In this document: positions 8,327-17,329 of the stretch, in pieces
Numbering within the stretch: position 1 is the first letter of the stretch
Layout of the letters: each line of letters starts with the position of its first letter
DNA from: JBOCEF01 sp050586345
Lineage (GTDB): Bacteria > Pseudomonadota > Alphaproteobacteria > Rhodobacterales > Rhodobacteraceae
Direction of reading: 5' to 3'
Assembly (NCBI RefSeq): GCF_050586345.1
Contig: NZ_JBOCEF010000006.1
Coordinates: forward strand, 62,001 to 126,000
DNA: 64,000 nt
The notes under the pieces: model-generated
Seen by the model: the letters and a program-made list of their open reading frames with translations, nothing else
What the model was told of the DNA's origin: nothing
Databases searched by the model: none
Position numbers and translations under genes: made by a program

Positions 8327-10704
8327 GCCGACCCCTCCGGCGTCCAGCGTTTCAGCAGCAGCGCGTTGGCTGCGACGCTGACGGAACTGGCGGCCATCGC
8401 GGCGCCCGCGACCCCCGGGTCCAGCAGCCCCGCCGCGGCGACCGGCAGGCAGACGGCGTTATAGGCGAAGGCCCAGAACAGGTTCTGCCGGATCTTGCGC
8501 GCGGTGGCGTTGGCGATGGAGAGCGCCGCGGGAACCAGCGTCAGCTTCTTGCGCAGCAGCGTGACGCCCGCCGAGGCCAGCGCCGCATCCGCGCCGCCGC
8601 CCATGGCCATGCCGAGTTCCGCCGCCGCCAGCGCGGGCGCGTCGTTGATCCCGTCGCCGATCATCGCGACATGGCGGCCCTGGGACTGGAGCTCGGCCAG
8701 CGCCTCGGTCTTCTGGCCGGGGCGCAGGGCGGCCTTCACCTCGTCGATCCCGGCGGCCTCGGCGATGCGGGCGGCGGCCTCGGGGGAATCGCCGGTCAGC
8801 ATCACCACCGACAGCCCGCGCGCCTTCAGCGCCGCCACCGCCTCGGCCGCATCCTCGCGCAGCGTGTCCGACAGGGCGAAGAGCGCGACCGGCGCGCCGT
8901 CCTTCGCCAGCAGCACCACGGTGCGGCCGGCGCCGGTCAGGGCCTGGGCGTCCACCTCCGCTCCCGGGGCGGCGAATTCGGGGCGGCCCATGCGGACCTG
9001 CGCGCCCTCGATGCGGGCCTCGACCCCCTCGCCGATCACGGCGCGGAACTCTTCGGCCTCGGGGGCGCTCACGCCCTCCGCCGCCGCCAGCACCGCGCGG
9101 CCCAGAGGGTGCTCGGACCCCGCCTGCACCGCGGCGGCCAGCGCCAGCGCCTCCGCCCGCGTGCCCGAGAGCACCCGGATCTCGTCCACCTGCGGGGCGC
9201 CGAGGGTCAGCGTGCCGGTCTTGTCGAAGGCGATGGCGTCGACGCGGCCCGCGCGCTCCAGCGTCTCCACGTCCCGGATCAGGATCCCGGCCTTGGCCGC
9301 CGCGCCGGTCCCGGCCACGAGGGCCGCGGGGGTGGCGAGGCCGAGCGCGCAGGGGCAGGCGATCACCAGCACCGACAGCGCGGCCGAGAACGCCGCGTCG
9401 ACCGAGCCGCCGAAGGCCAGCCAGCCGACGAGGGTCAGCAGCGAGAATGCCAGCACCGCGGGCACGAAGATGGCGGAGATCCGGTCGACGAGCCGCTGGA
9501 TCGGGGCCTTGCCGGTCTGCGCCTCGGCCACCATCCGGGCGATGCGCGCGACGGTGCCGTCGGCGCCGACCGCCTCGGCCCGCACGCGGACCAGGCCGGG
9601 GCCGTTGACCGACCCGGCGATCACCTTGTCGCCGGTGCGGCGGGTGGCGGGCAGCGGCTCACCCGTCACCAGGCTCTCATCCACCTCGGTCTCGCCCTTG
9701 ATGATCTCGCCATCCACGGCGATGCGCTCGCCGGGGCGGACCACGACGACGTCGCCCAGCACCACTTGGGCGATGGGCACGGTCTCCTCCTTGCCCGCGC
9801 GGCGGATCACGGCCTCTTCGGGGCGCAGGGCCATCAGCGCGCGCAGCGCCTCGGCGGCTGAGGCCTTGGCGCGCGATTCCAGCCACTTGCCGAACAGCAC
9901 GAGGGTGACGATCACCGCCGCCGCCTCGAAATAAAGCCGCCCGGCGGCGTCGGCGCCGTGGAGCGCGATCATCATCAGCGAGTAGACCACCGCGGCGGTG
10001 GAGCCGAGCGAGACCAGCACGTCCATGTTGCCCGCGCGCGCCTTGACCGCCGCCCAGGCCCCGCGGTGGAAGCGCCGCCCGATCCACGCCCAGACCGGGA
10101 TCGCCAGCGCGGCCTCGGCCCAGACCGGCAGATGCGCGGGAACGCCCAGCACCATCAGGATCATCGTGGTCACCATCGGCGCGGTCAGCAGCGCGCCGAG
10201 GATCAGCTCGTTGCGGTCGCGGGCGGCGCGGGCGGCCTCTTCCTCCGCCGCGGCCTCGGACCCGTCATCTTCGAGCCGCGCGTCATAGCCCGCCTTGCGC
10301 ACCGCCTCGATCAGGGCGGGGGCGTCGGTTTCCCCGGCGGCGATGCGGATGTCGGCGGTTTCGGTGGCGAGGTTCACCGAGGCGCGGATGACGCCCGGCG
10401 CGGCGGCCAGCGCCCGCTCCACCCGCCCGGCGCAGCCCGCGCAGGTCATCCCCGACAGCGCCAGCGCCACCCGGGTTTCGCGCACCGCGAAGCCGGTGGC
10501 GGCGACCGCCTCGGCGGCGTCGGACAGGGCGATGGGCCCGCGCAGGGTGGCGCGTTCGAGCGCCAGGTTCACCTCGGCCCCCTCGGCCCCCGGCAGGGCG
10601 GCGAGCGCCTTTTCCACCCGCCCGGCGCATCCGGCGCAGTTCATCCCCGCGACCTGGAAGGTCAGGGCGTGGCGTTCATCCAGCAGGGCGCGGTCTTCGG
10701 GCAT
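8323..10704 (-). CDS. copA: Copper-exporting P1B-type ATPase
   Basis: 793 residues from ATG 10704. That start has GGAGG 8 bases upstream; the in-frame ATG at 10758 would place the promoter inside the gene. Two N-terminal heavy-metal domains carry GMNCAGC (Cys23, Cys26) and GMTCAGC (Cys88, Cys91). The membrane CPC motif (ACPCALGLATPAAL) is near residue 450, the phosphorylated Asp in DKTGTLT near 493, then the SEHPLG histidine-proline motif and GDGINDAPAL. It exports Cu(I) from the cytosol across the inner membrane. The stop overlaps the cueR start. Confidence 0.95.
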   Translation of the reverse strand: MPEDRALLDERHALTFQVAGMNCAGCAGRVEKALAALPGAEGAEVNLALERATLRGPIALSDAAEAVAATGFAVRETRVALALSGMTCAGCAGRVERALAAAPGVIRASVNLATETADIRIAAGETDAPALIEAVRKAGYDARLEDDGSEAAAEEEAARAARDRNELILGALLTAPMVTTMILMVLGVPAHLPVWAEAALAIPVWAWIGRRFHRGAWAAVKARAGNMDVLVSLGSTAAVVYSLMMIALHGADAAGRLYFEAAAVIVTLVLFGKWLESRAKASAAEALRALMALRPEEAVIRRAGKEETVPIAQVVLGDVVVVRPGERIAVDGEIIKGETEVDESLVTGEPLPATRRTGDKVIAGSVNGPGLVRVRAEAVGADGTVARIARMVAEAQTGKAPIQRLVDRISAIFVPAVLAFSLLTLVGWLAFGGSVDAAFSAALSVLVIACPCALGLATPAALVAGTGAAAKAGILIRDVETLERAGRVDAIAFDKTGTLTLGAPQVDEIRVLSGTRAEALALAAAVQAGSEHPLGRAVLAAAEGVSAPEAEEFRAVIGEGVEARIEGAQVRMGRPEFAAPGAEVDAQALTGAGRTVVLLAKDGAPVALFALSDTLREDAAEAVAALKARGLSVVMLTGDSPEAAARIAEAAGIDEVKAALRPGQKTEALAELQSQGRHVAMIGDGINDAPALAAAELGMAMGGGADAALASAGVTLLRKKLTLVPAALSIANATARKIRQNLFWAFAYNAVCLPVAAAGLLDPGVAGAAMAASSVSVAANALLLKRWTPEGSA

Positions 10705-10738
10705 GGGGAAACCTCCGGCGGCAGGGCGTCTGCTCCGG

Positions 10739-10769
10739 GATATGGGGCTTCCAGTCACGGGAAGGTCAA
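10739..10769 (-). promoter_or_regulatory. CueR-type promoter and operator for copA-cueR
   Basis: On the minus strand, -35 TTGACC (10764-10769) and -10 CATATC (10739-10744) are separated by 19 bases, the over-long spacer that defines MerR-family promoters. The spacer holds the dyad ACCTTCC, 7 bases, GGAAGC (10747-10766), close to known CueR boxes. Transcription would start near 10732, ahead of the copA ATG at 10704. Confidence 0.9.
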
Positions 10770-10801
10770 GGGGCGGGAGCGAAGTTTCTTTCGCGGGCGG
10801 A

Positions 10802-11833
10802 TCAGGCGGCCAGCGCCGCCCGGTCGCGCGCGGTCCAGAGGGTCGCCGCCGCCTCGTCCGCCTCCTCCGCCGTGCCCGCGACGCCGAGGGTCATCAGCGC
10901 CAGCGCCGCGGTGCCGGTGACGACGGCCTCGGCGAACGGGTCCTCGGCCGCGCCGGTCCAGAGGGCGGGCAGGCGCCCCGGGTCCGCGTCGCCGTCCTTC
11001 AGGCGGCGGGATTCGTCGACCAGCGCCGGGGCCTCGGCGATGAAGGGGGCGCCGCCGCGCAGCCCTTCGAGGGTGACGGTCTTGGACGGGTGGCGCTCGA
11101 ACTCGCCGCCGCCGCCCTTGATCGCGGTCATCGCCATCTCGCCGAGCACCTCGGCCGCGCCGCGGGCGAGGGGGCGGTAGGGCGGGTGGAACACGCCCTC
11201 GACCTGCGCATCGGCGGCGGAGGGGTTCCAGGCCCTGAGCGCGGTGTTGACCGCGGACCGAAGGCCCAGCCGTTCGCGCAGGCGCAGCACGCCGAGGAGC
11301 TCCGCGTCGATGCATTCGAGCGGCGCATAGGCGAGGCCGCCGCCCGCTAGCGCGTCGCGCGCCGCATCGGGCGTCCGCGTCACCGGGATCCCGGCGGCGG
11401 AGAGGGATTCGCGCGGATCGGCCATGCCGGGGTGCGAGTTCCAGCCATGCAGCATCACCGGGAACCCCGCCTGCGCCACCAGCCGGGCGGAGAGGAGGAA
11501 CCAGGGCAGCCCGCGGGATTTGCCCGCGGCATAGCTCGGCCAGTCCAGCGCCGCGCCGACCCCGGCCCAGGCGCCGGAGCGGGCGCGCATGGCGTCGACG
11601 AAGCCCGCGATCTCCTCGGGGCTCTCGCCGCGATAGCGCATCAGCATCAGCAGGGCGCCCACCGCCTCGGGGGCTGCGCGGCCCGCGAGGATGGCGGTCA
11701 TGGCCTGCGCGGCTTCCTCGCGGGTCAGGTTGCGCGACCGGCCCGGCCCGCGCCCGAGGGCGCGGACCAGCTGGCTCAGGTCATCGTAAGGGGCGGCGTC
11801 TGCCCTGGGGGCGGCGTCGTCTGCTGGCGTCAC
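10802..11833 (-). CDS. Glycosyl transferase family protein, TrpD2/YbiB-like
   Basis: 343 residues from a GTG start at 11833 that overlaps the nasA stop (GTGA), so it is the last gene of the nas operon. The fold is that of anthranilate phosphoribosyltransferase: an N-terminal helical segment with LTREEAAQAMTAILAG, then the substrate domain. The catalytic GTGGD and KHGNR motifs of TrpD are absent, replaced by AGKSRGLPWFLL and MLHGWNSHPG, as in the TrpD2 branch. Tryptophan synthesis is therefore unlikely. E. coli TrpD2 (YbiB) is reported to bind nucleic acids; whether that holds here is unknown. Why such a protein travels with nitrate reductase is an open question. Confidence 0.82.
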   Translation of the reverse strand: MTPADDAAPRADAAPYDDLSQLVRALGRGPGRSRNLTREEAAQAMTAILAGRAAPEAVGALLMLMRYRGESPEEIAGFVDAMRARSGAWAGVGAALDWPSYAAGKSRGLPWFLLSARLVAQAGFPVMLHGWNSHPGMADPRESLSAAGIPVTRTPDAARDALAGGGLAYAPLECIDAELLGVLRLRERLGLRSAVNTALRAWNPSAADAQVEGVFHPPYRPLARGAAEVLGEMAMTAIKGGGGEFERHPSKTVTLEGLRGGAPFIAEAPALVDESRRLKDGDADPGRLPALWTGAAEDPFAEAVVTGTAALALMTLGVAGTAEEADEAAATLWTARDRAALAA

Positions 11834-14544
11834 TCTGCGGCTTCCTTCCGGGCGGCGATGGCGCCGTCCAGAATGGCCCGGATTTCCGGGCGACACGAGC
11901 CGCAATTCGTCCCGGCCCGCAGCACGTCGCCCACCGCCTCGACGCTGGTCAGGCCCTGGCCCGCGATGGCGGCGAGGATGGTGTTCACCCCGACGTCGAA
12001 ACAGGCGCAGACGATGGCGCCCGGATCGGGCATGTCGGCGCCCGGGCGGCCTGCCAGCAGCGGCAGCGCCGGGCCGTCCCCGTCCAGCGCGGCGACCACG
12101 TGGCCCCGCGCCACCTGCACCGGCTCGGGCGCGGCGAAGAGGACGGCGGCCACGCGGTCCTCGACCAGCAGCGCGACGCGGGCGATGCCGCGGGCGGCGT
12201 CGATCACGCAGGCGGTCGCGGCGTGCGGAAGGCCGAAGAGGTCGCGCGCGAAATTCTCCCAGTCCGCGGGGGCCGCGTCATGGGCGAGTTCCGCGCGCCA
12301 GCCGGTTTTCGTGCGGGCGCGGGACCAGTAGGCGGTTTTCGGGCGGAATTCGCCGCGCGCGGCGGCGAAGCCGTGCCAGGCGGCGCGGAAGCGGCGGGCC
12401 GAGACGGCGGCGCTCTTCAGCTCGGGCTGGCCCGAGACGGGGTCCACGACCGGCTCGGGCAGGGCGCAGACCCGGCCCGTGGGCGCGTATTCGCCGGTCC
12501 AGTGCATCGGCGCGAACAACACCCCGGGCCGGGTCTTGTCCGTCACCAGCACCCGCAGGATCGACGTGCCGCGGTCCGAGGAAACCTCGGCCAGGTCGGC
12601 GGGTTTCAGCCCGCAGGCGGCGGCGTCCTCGGGATGCACCTCCAGCCACGGCTCGCCCATGTGCTGGGACAGGCGCGGGGATTTGGCCGTGCGGGTCATG
12701 GTGTGCCAGTGGTCCCGCGCGCGGCCCGTGTTCAGGCGCAGCGGGCGGGCGGCGGTGAGCTGCTGGGCCGGTTCGCGCAGCTCCAGCGCCAGCATCCGGC
12801 CCTTGCCCGAGGGCGTGAAGAACTTGCCGTCGGCGAAGAAGCGCCCGCCCTTGCGCGGCCCGGCGAGGGGCCAGCGGAACGGGGCCATCCCGTCATAGCC
12901 CTCGCGGGACAGCCCGGCATGGTCCGAGATGTCGAAGTCGCGCCCCAGCTTGCCCGCGACGCCGGACAGCGCGGCGTGCTCGCGGTAGACCGCGGCCTCA
13001 TCCTCGAAATCGAAGCCGTCGAAGCCCATGGCCTGCGCGACGTCGCAGATGATCTTCCAGTCGGCCCGCGCCTTGCCCGGCGCCGGAAGGAACGGCCGCT
13101 GGCGGGAGATGGTGCGGTCCGAATTGGTGACGGTGCCCGATTTCTCGCCCCAGCCCGTGGCGGGGAGGAGCACGTCGGCCAGCCGCGTGGTGTCGGTGGT
13201 CTCGATGATGTCCGAGACGGCGACGAAATCGCAGGCCGCGATCGCCTCGCGCACCCCGTCGGCGTCGGGCAGGGACACGGCGGGGTTGGTGGACATGATC
13301 CACAGCGCCTTGATCTTGCCCGACCGGCAGGCCTCGAACAGGTCCACCGCCTTCAGCCCCGGCTTGGTGGGGATGGCGGGAGAGGCCCAGAACCCCTGCA
13401 CCGCCTCGCGATGCGCCGCGTTCTCGATGTCGAGATGCGCGGCCAGCATGTTGGCCAGGCCGCCGACCTCTCGCCCGCCCATGGCGTTGGGCTGGCCGGT
13501 GACGCTGAACGGCCCGCTTCCGGGCTTGCCGATGCGGCCGGTGGCGAGGTGGCAGTTGATGATCGCGTTGACCTTGTCGGTCCCGGCGCTGGACTGGTTC
13601 ACGCCCTGGGACCAGATCGTCACCACCTTCTCGGTGCGGACCCAGAGGTTGATGAACGTCTCCACATCCGCTGCGTCCAGCCCGCAGGCGGCGGCGGCGT
13701 TGGCGGCCGTCGTCCCGCGCACCTCGGCGGCGGCTTCGGCGAACCCGTCGACATGGGCGGCGACATAGGCCGCATCCACGGCGCCCTGCTCGATCACCTG
13801 GGACAGCACCGCGTTCCACAGCGCCACGTCCGATCCGGGCCGGATCGGCAGGTGCAGGTCCGCGAGGTCCGAGGACGCCGTGCGCCGCGGGTCGATGGTG
13901 ATCACCTTCATCCCCGGGCGGGCGGCCTTGGCGGCGATCACCCGCTGGTACAGCACCGGGTGCGCCCAGGCGAGGTTGGAGCCGACGAGCACCAGCAGGT
14001 CGGTCTCCTCCAGGTCCTCATAGGCCTGGGGGACGCTGTCGGCGCCGAAGGCGCGCTTCATGCCGGCGACCGAGGACGCCATGCAGAGCCGCGAATTGGT
14101 GTCGATATTGCCCGAGCCGATCCAGCCCTTCATCAGCTTGTTGGCGACGTAGTAATCCTCGGTCAGCAGCTGGCCGGAGACGTAGAAGGCCACGGAATCG
14201 GGGCCGTGATCGCGGATCGCGGCCTGGAATTTCTCGGCCACGAGGCCGATGGCCGCGTCCCAGGACGCATCGCGCCCGCCGACCTTGGGGGTCAGCAGGC
14301 GGTCCGCCATGTCGATGGTCTCCCCAAGGGCCGAGCCCTTGGAGCAGAGGCGGCCATAGTTCGCCGGGTGGTCCTTGTCGCCGCGGATCGCCGCGCCGCC
14401 CTTGCCGTCGGGCGACGCGATCACGCCGCAGCCGACGCCGCAATAGGGGCAGGCGGTGCGCACGCCGATCTCCGCCGAAGCGGCGCCCTCCGCGCCCGTG
14501 CCGCCCGCCCCGTCCAGGCGGCCCGCACCCCCCGGCGCGGTCAT
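11830..14544 (-). CDS. nasA: Assimilatory nitrate reductase catalytic subunit
   Basis: 904 residues. An N-terminal [4Fe-4S] site uses Cys32, Cys35, Cys39 and Cys67 (CPYCGVGCG, GRLCSKG). The bis-MGD molybdenum domains follow, with the expected active-site cysteine in NSRLCMASS. A C-terminal BFD-like [2Fe-2S] domain (CACFDVGVN, NCGSCRPEI) is fused on, as in NasA types that take electrons without a separate NasB-type domain. It reduces nitrate to nitrite in the cytoplasm. The start overlaps the nirD stop (ATGA) and the stop overlaps the TrpD2-like gene (GTGA). The first 25 residues are Gly/Ala-rich and poorly conserved in style, but the overlap supports this start. Confidence 0.95.
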   Translation of the reverse strand: MTAPGGAGRLDGAGGTGAEGAASAEIGVRTACPYCGVGCGVIASPDGKGGAAIRGDKDHPANYGRLCSKGSALGETIDMADRLLTPKVGGRDASWDAAIGLVAEKFQAAIRDHGPDSVAFYVSGQLLTEDYYVANKLMKGWIGSGNIDTNSRLCMASSVAGMKRAFGADSVPQAYEDLEETDLLVLVGSNLAWAHPVLYQRVIAAKAARPGMKVITIDPRRTASSDLADLHLPIRPGSDVALWNAVLSQVIEQGAVDAAYVAAHVDGFAEAAAEVRGTTAANAAAACGLDAADVETFINLWVRTEKVVTIWSQGVNQSSAGTDKVNAIINCHLATGRIGKPGSGPFSVTGQPNAMGGREVGGLANMLAAHLDIENAAHREAVQGFWASPAIPTKPGLKAVDLFEACRSGKIKALWIMSTNPAVSLPDADGVREAIAACDFVAVSDIIETTDTTRLADVLLPATGWGEKSGTVTNSDRTISRQRPFLPAPGKARADWKIICDVAQAMGFDGFDFEDEAAVYREHAALSGVAGKLGRDFDISDHAGLSREGYDGMAPFRWPLAGPRKGGRFFADGKFFTPSGKGRMLALELREPAQQLTAARPLRLNTGRARDHWHTMTRTAKSPRLSQHMGEPWLEVHPEDAAACGLKPADLAEVSSDRGTSILRVLVTDKTRPGVLFAPMHWTGEYAPTGRVCALPEPVVDPVSGQPELKSAAVSARRFRAAWHGFAAARGEFRPKTAYWSRARTKTGWRAELAHDAAPADWENFARDLFGLPHAATACVIDAARGIARVALLVEDRVAAVLFAAPEPVQVARGHVVAALDGDGPALPLLAGRPGADMPDPGAIVCACFDVGVNTILAAIAGQGLTSVEAVGDVLRAGTNCGSCRPEIRAILDGAIAARKEAAE

Positions 14545-14876
14545 GCCGCCCGCTCCGCCCTCAGGGCCGAGACCTCGAGGAGCACGCGCCCCCCGTCCAC
14601 TTTCGCCGGATGGGTGCGCACCGCGCCTTCATCCGCGCCCTGCGCCTGGCCGGAGTTCAGCGCGAAGACCCAGTTGTGCAGCGGGCAGGTGACCGAGTGG
14701 CCATGCACGATGCCGTCCGACAGCGGCCCGCCCTTGTGCGGGCAGCGGTCGTCGGTCGCGAACACCTCGTCGTCATGGGTGCGGAACACCGCGACGCAGC
14801 CCCGGGCCGTCTTCACCACGCGGGCGCCGCGGGCGGGGATGTCCTCCAGCGCGCCGATATCGATCCACTCGGTCAT
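14541..14876 (-). CDS. nirD: Nitrite reductase (NADH) small subunit
   Basis: 111 residues from ATG 14876, which overlaps the nirB stop by 4 bases; its own stop overlaps nasA. A Rieske-like domain covers nearly the whole protein. The full ligand set is present: Cys45 and His47 in CPHKGG, Cys64 and His67 in CPLHNW. E. coli NirD is known to lack these ligands, so this subunit may carry a real [2Fe-2S] cluster. It partners NirB in six-electron reduction of nitrite to ammonium in the cytoplasm. Confidence 0.93.
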   Translation of the reverse strand: MTEWIDIGALEDIPARGARVVKTARGCVAVFRTHDDEVFATDDRCPHKGGPLSDGIVHGHSVTCPLHNWVFALNSGQAQGADEGAVRTHPAKVDGGRVLLEVSALRAERAA

Positions 14877-17311
14877 TCCGCGGCCTCCTGCGTCAGGTCT
14901 GCAAGCGGGCGCAGGCGCGGCGCGTTCTGCGGCGCGGCGAGCTCGGCCCACGGGTCTTTCTGGTAGACGGATTGCGAGAGGTCGAAGCGCTCGACCAGCG
15001 CGCGGCGGTTCTCAAGGTCGTCGACCACCTGTTCCTTGACCCAATCAAGGCCGACCTTGGCGACCCATTTGTACATGCGGTCGAGGTACTTGCCCCCCTC
15101 GCGGTAGAGCTGGATCGTGGCGACGATCAGGTCCATCGCCTCCTCTTCCGTCGCGGCGGTGGCGAGGGCCTCGGTCTCCTTCACGTCCATCCCGGCGGCG
15201 CCGGCGATGGAGACCTGGAACCCCGAGTCCACGCAGATCACGCCCACGTCCTTGCAGGTCGCCTCGGCGCAGTTGCGCGGGCAGCCGGAGACGCCGAGCT
15301 TGACCTTGTGCGGGGTCCAGGAGCCCCAGAGGCGTTTCTCGAGCTTGATGCCGAGGCCGGTCGAATCCTGGGTCCCGAAGCGGCACCAGTCCGACCCGAC
15401 GCAGGTCTTCACCGTGCGCAGGCCCTTGGAATAGGCGTGGCCCGAGACCATCCCGGCGGCGTTCAGATCGGCCCAGATGGCGGGCAGGTCCTCTTTCTTC
15501 ACGCCCAGAAGGTCGATGCGCTGGCCGCCGGTCACCTTCACCACCGCGCCGTATTTCTGCGCGGCCTGGGCGATGGCGATCAGCTCCTCGGGCGTGGTCA
15601 TGCCGCCCCACATCCGGGGCATGACGCTGAAGGTGCCGTCCTTCTGGATGTTCGCGTGCGCGCGTTCGTTGATGAAGCGGCTCTGCGGGTCGTCCTTGTA
15701 CTCCACCGGCCAGTCGGCCAGCAGGTAGAAGTTCAGCGCCGGGCGGCAGACATGGCAGCCGCAGGAGGTCTTCCACTCCAGCTCCTGCATCACCGCGGGC
15801 ATGGATTTCAGCTCCTTCGCCTTGATCAGGCGGCGGACGTCCTCATGCGGAAGATCGGTGCATTTGCAGATCGGCTTGGCGGTCGGCGCCTCGAACGCAT
15901 CCCCGAGGGTGAGGGCGAGCACCTGTTCCACCAGGCCCGTGCAGGTCCCGCAGGACGCGCTGGCCTTGGTGGTCGCCTTCACGGCGTCGAGATCCCCCGC
16001 GCCGTTCTGGATGGCGGAGACGATGGTTCCCTTGCACACGCCGTTGCAGCCGCAGATCTCCGCATCATCCGGCAATGCTGCAACGGCCGCCATAGGGTCC
16101 AGCGCGGCCCCCCCGGCATAGGCGGGGCCGAAGATCAGCGTCTCGCGGGTCTCGGAGACGTCGGTCCCGGCCTTCATCTCGCCGAAGAACCAGTTCCCGT
16201 CGCCGGTCTCGCCGTACATCACGACGCCGATGATCTTCTCGTCCTTGATCACGAGGCGCTTGTAGACGCCGCGGGCGGCGTCGCGGAACACGATCTCTTC
16301 GCGCCCCTCGCCGTCGGCGAAATCGCCGGCCGAGAACAGGTCCACCCCGGTGACCTTCAGCTTGGTCGCGGTGACGACGGGGATGAACTGCGCCGGCTCG
16401 GCGGTCAGGGTCTTGGCGATCACCTTGGCCTGGTCATAGAGCGGCGCGACGAGGCCGAAGACCTGGCCGTCATGCTCGACGCATTCGCCGAGGGCGAGGA
16501 TGTCGGGGTCCGAGGTGATCATCTGGTCGTTGACGATCACGCCGCGGTTCACCTCCAGCCCCGCGGATTTCGCCAGCGCGGTCGAGGGGCGGATGCCCAC
16601 GGCCATGCAGACGATGTCCGCCGGGATCTCGGTTCCGTCGTCGAGGCGCACGCCCTCGACCTTGCCGTTCCCGTAGATCTCCTTGGTGTTGGCCCCGCAG
16701 CGGATGTCGAGGCCGCGGCGCTCGAGATCCTGCTGCAGCAGGTAGCCCGCGGCGGGGTCCAGCTGCCGCTCCATCAGGTGGCCCATCAGGTGCAGGACTG
16801 TGACCTCCATGCCGCGCAGGCGCAGGCCCGCCGCGGCTTCGAGGCCGAGGAGCCCGCCGCCGATCACCACCGCGCGGGCGCCGGGTTTGGCGGCGGCGTC
16901 GATCATCGCGTTGGTGTCTTCAAGGTCGCGATAGGCCAGCACGCCGGGCAGGTCATGCCCGGGGCAGGGGATGATGAACGGGTCCGAGCCGGTGGCGACG
17001 ATCAGCTTGTCATACGCCACGTCGCCGTTCTCGCCCTTCACCACCTTGGCGGCGCGGTCGATGCCCAGCACCTTCTCGCCGAAGCGGCAGGTCACGCCGT
17101 TCGCCGCGTACCAGGCGTCGTCATGGGTGACGATTTCCTCGTAGGTCTTCTCGCCCGACAAGACGGGAGAGAGCATGAGGCGGTTGTAATTGCCGCGCGG
17201 CTCGGCGTTGAAGAGGGTCACGTGATAGGCGTCGGGGGCGGCGTCGAACAGGTGTTCGAGCGCGCGGCCCGAGGCCATGCCTGCGCCGATGACGACGAGT
17301 TTCTGGGTCAT
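14873..17311 (-). CDS. nirB: Nitrite reductase (NADH) large subunit
   Basis: 812 residues, normal length. The order is an FAD/NADH oxidoreductase domain (VVIGAGMASG at the start, VVIGGGLLGLEAA near 150), two BFD-like [2Fe-2S] segments (CGCNGVCKG with SCGTCTG; CKCTD with CGCHVC), then the ferredoxin-type siroheme domain. The siroheme/[4Fe-4S] cysteines appear as TCVGSDWC and SGCPRNCAEATC in the last quarter. The enzyme makes ammonium from nitrite with NADH. The start has AAAGG upstream and lies 18 bases after the GAF gene; the stop overlaps nirD. Siroheme synthesis genes are not in the window. Confidence 0.96.
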   Translation of the reverse strand: MTQKLVVIGAGMASGRALEHLFDAAPDAYHVTLFNAEPRGNYNRLMLSPVLSGEKTYEEIVTHDDAWYAANGVTCRFGEKVLGIDRAAKVVKGENGDVAYDKLIVATGSDPFIIPCPGHDLPGVLAYRDLEDTNAMIDAAAKPGARAVVIGGGLLGLEAAAGLRLRGMEVTVLHLMGHLMERQLDPAAGYLLQQDLERRGLDIRCGANTKEIYGNGKVEGVRLDDGTEIPADIVCMAVGIRPSTALAKSAGLEVNRGVIVNDQMITSDPDILALGECVEHDGQVFGLVAPLYDQAKVIAKTLTAEPAQFIPVVTATKLKVTGVDLFSAGDFADGEGREEIVFRDAARGVYKRLVIKDEKIIGVVMYGETGDGNWFFGEMKAGTDVSETRETLIFGPAYAGGAALDPMAAVAALPDDAEICGCNGVCKGTIVSAIQNGAGDLDAVKATTKASASCGTCTGLVEQVLALTLGDAFEAPTAKPICKCTDLPHEDVRRLIKAKELKSMPAVMQELEWKTSCGCHVCRPALNFYLLADWPVEYKDDPQSRFINERAHANIQKDGTFSVMPRMWGGMTTPEELIAIAQAAQKYGAVVKVTGGQRIDLLGVKKEDLPAIWADLNAAGMVSGHAYSKGLRTVKTCVGSDWCRFGTQDSTGLGIKLEKRLWGSWTPHKVKLGVSGCPRNCAEATCKDVGVICVDSGFQVSIAGAAGMDVKETEALATAATEEEAMDLIVATIQLYREGGKYLDRMYKWVAKVGLDWVKEQVVDDLENRRALVERFDLSQSVYQKDPWAELAAPQNAPRLRPLADLTQEAAE

Positions 17312-17329
17312 GTCATGCGCCTTTCGTGA

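Noticed and set aside
10705..10758. Longer copA reading from ATG 10758
   Set aside because: This stretch contains the CueR dyad and the -10 element, and no ribosome site precedes 10758.
12100..15039. A 979-codon open frame on the plus strand opposite nirD and nasA, and a similar one at 14972-17329 opposite nirB
   Set aside because: They are antisense to proteins with complete cofactor motifs. The translations are rich in Arg, Gly, His and Ala without family features, as expected from a stop-poor frame in GC-rich DNA.
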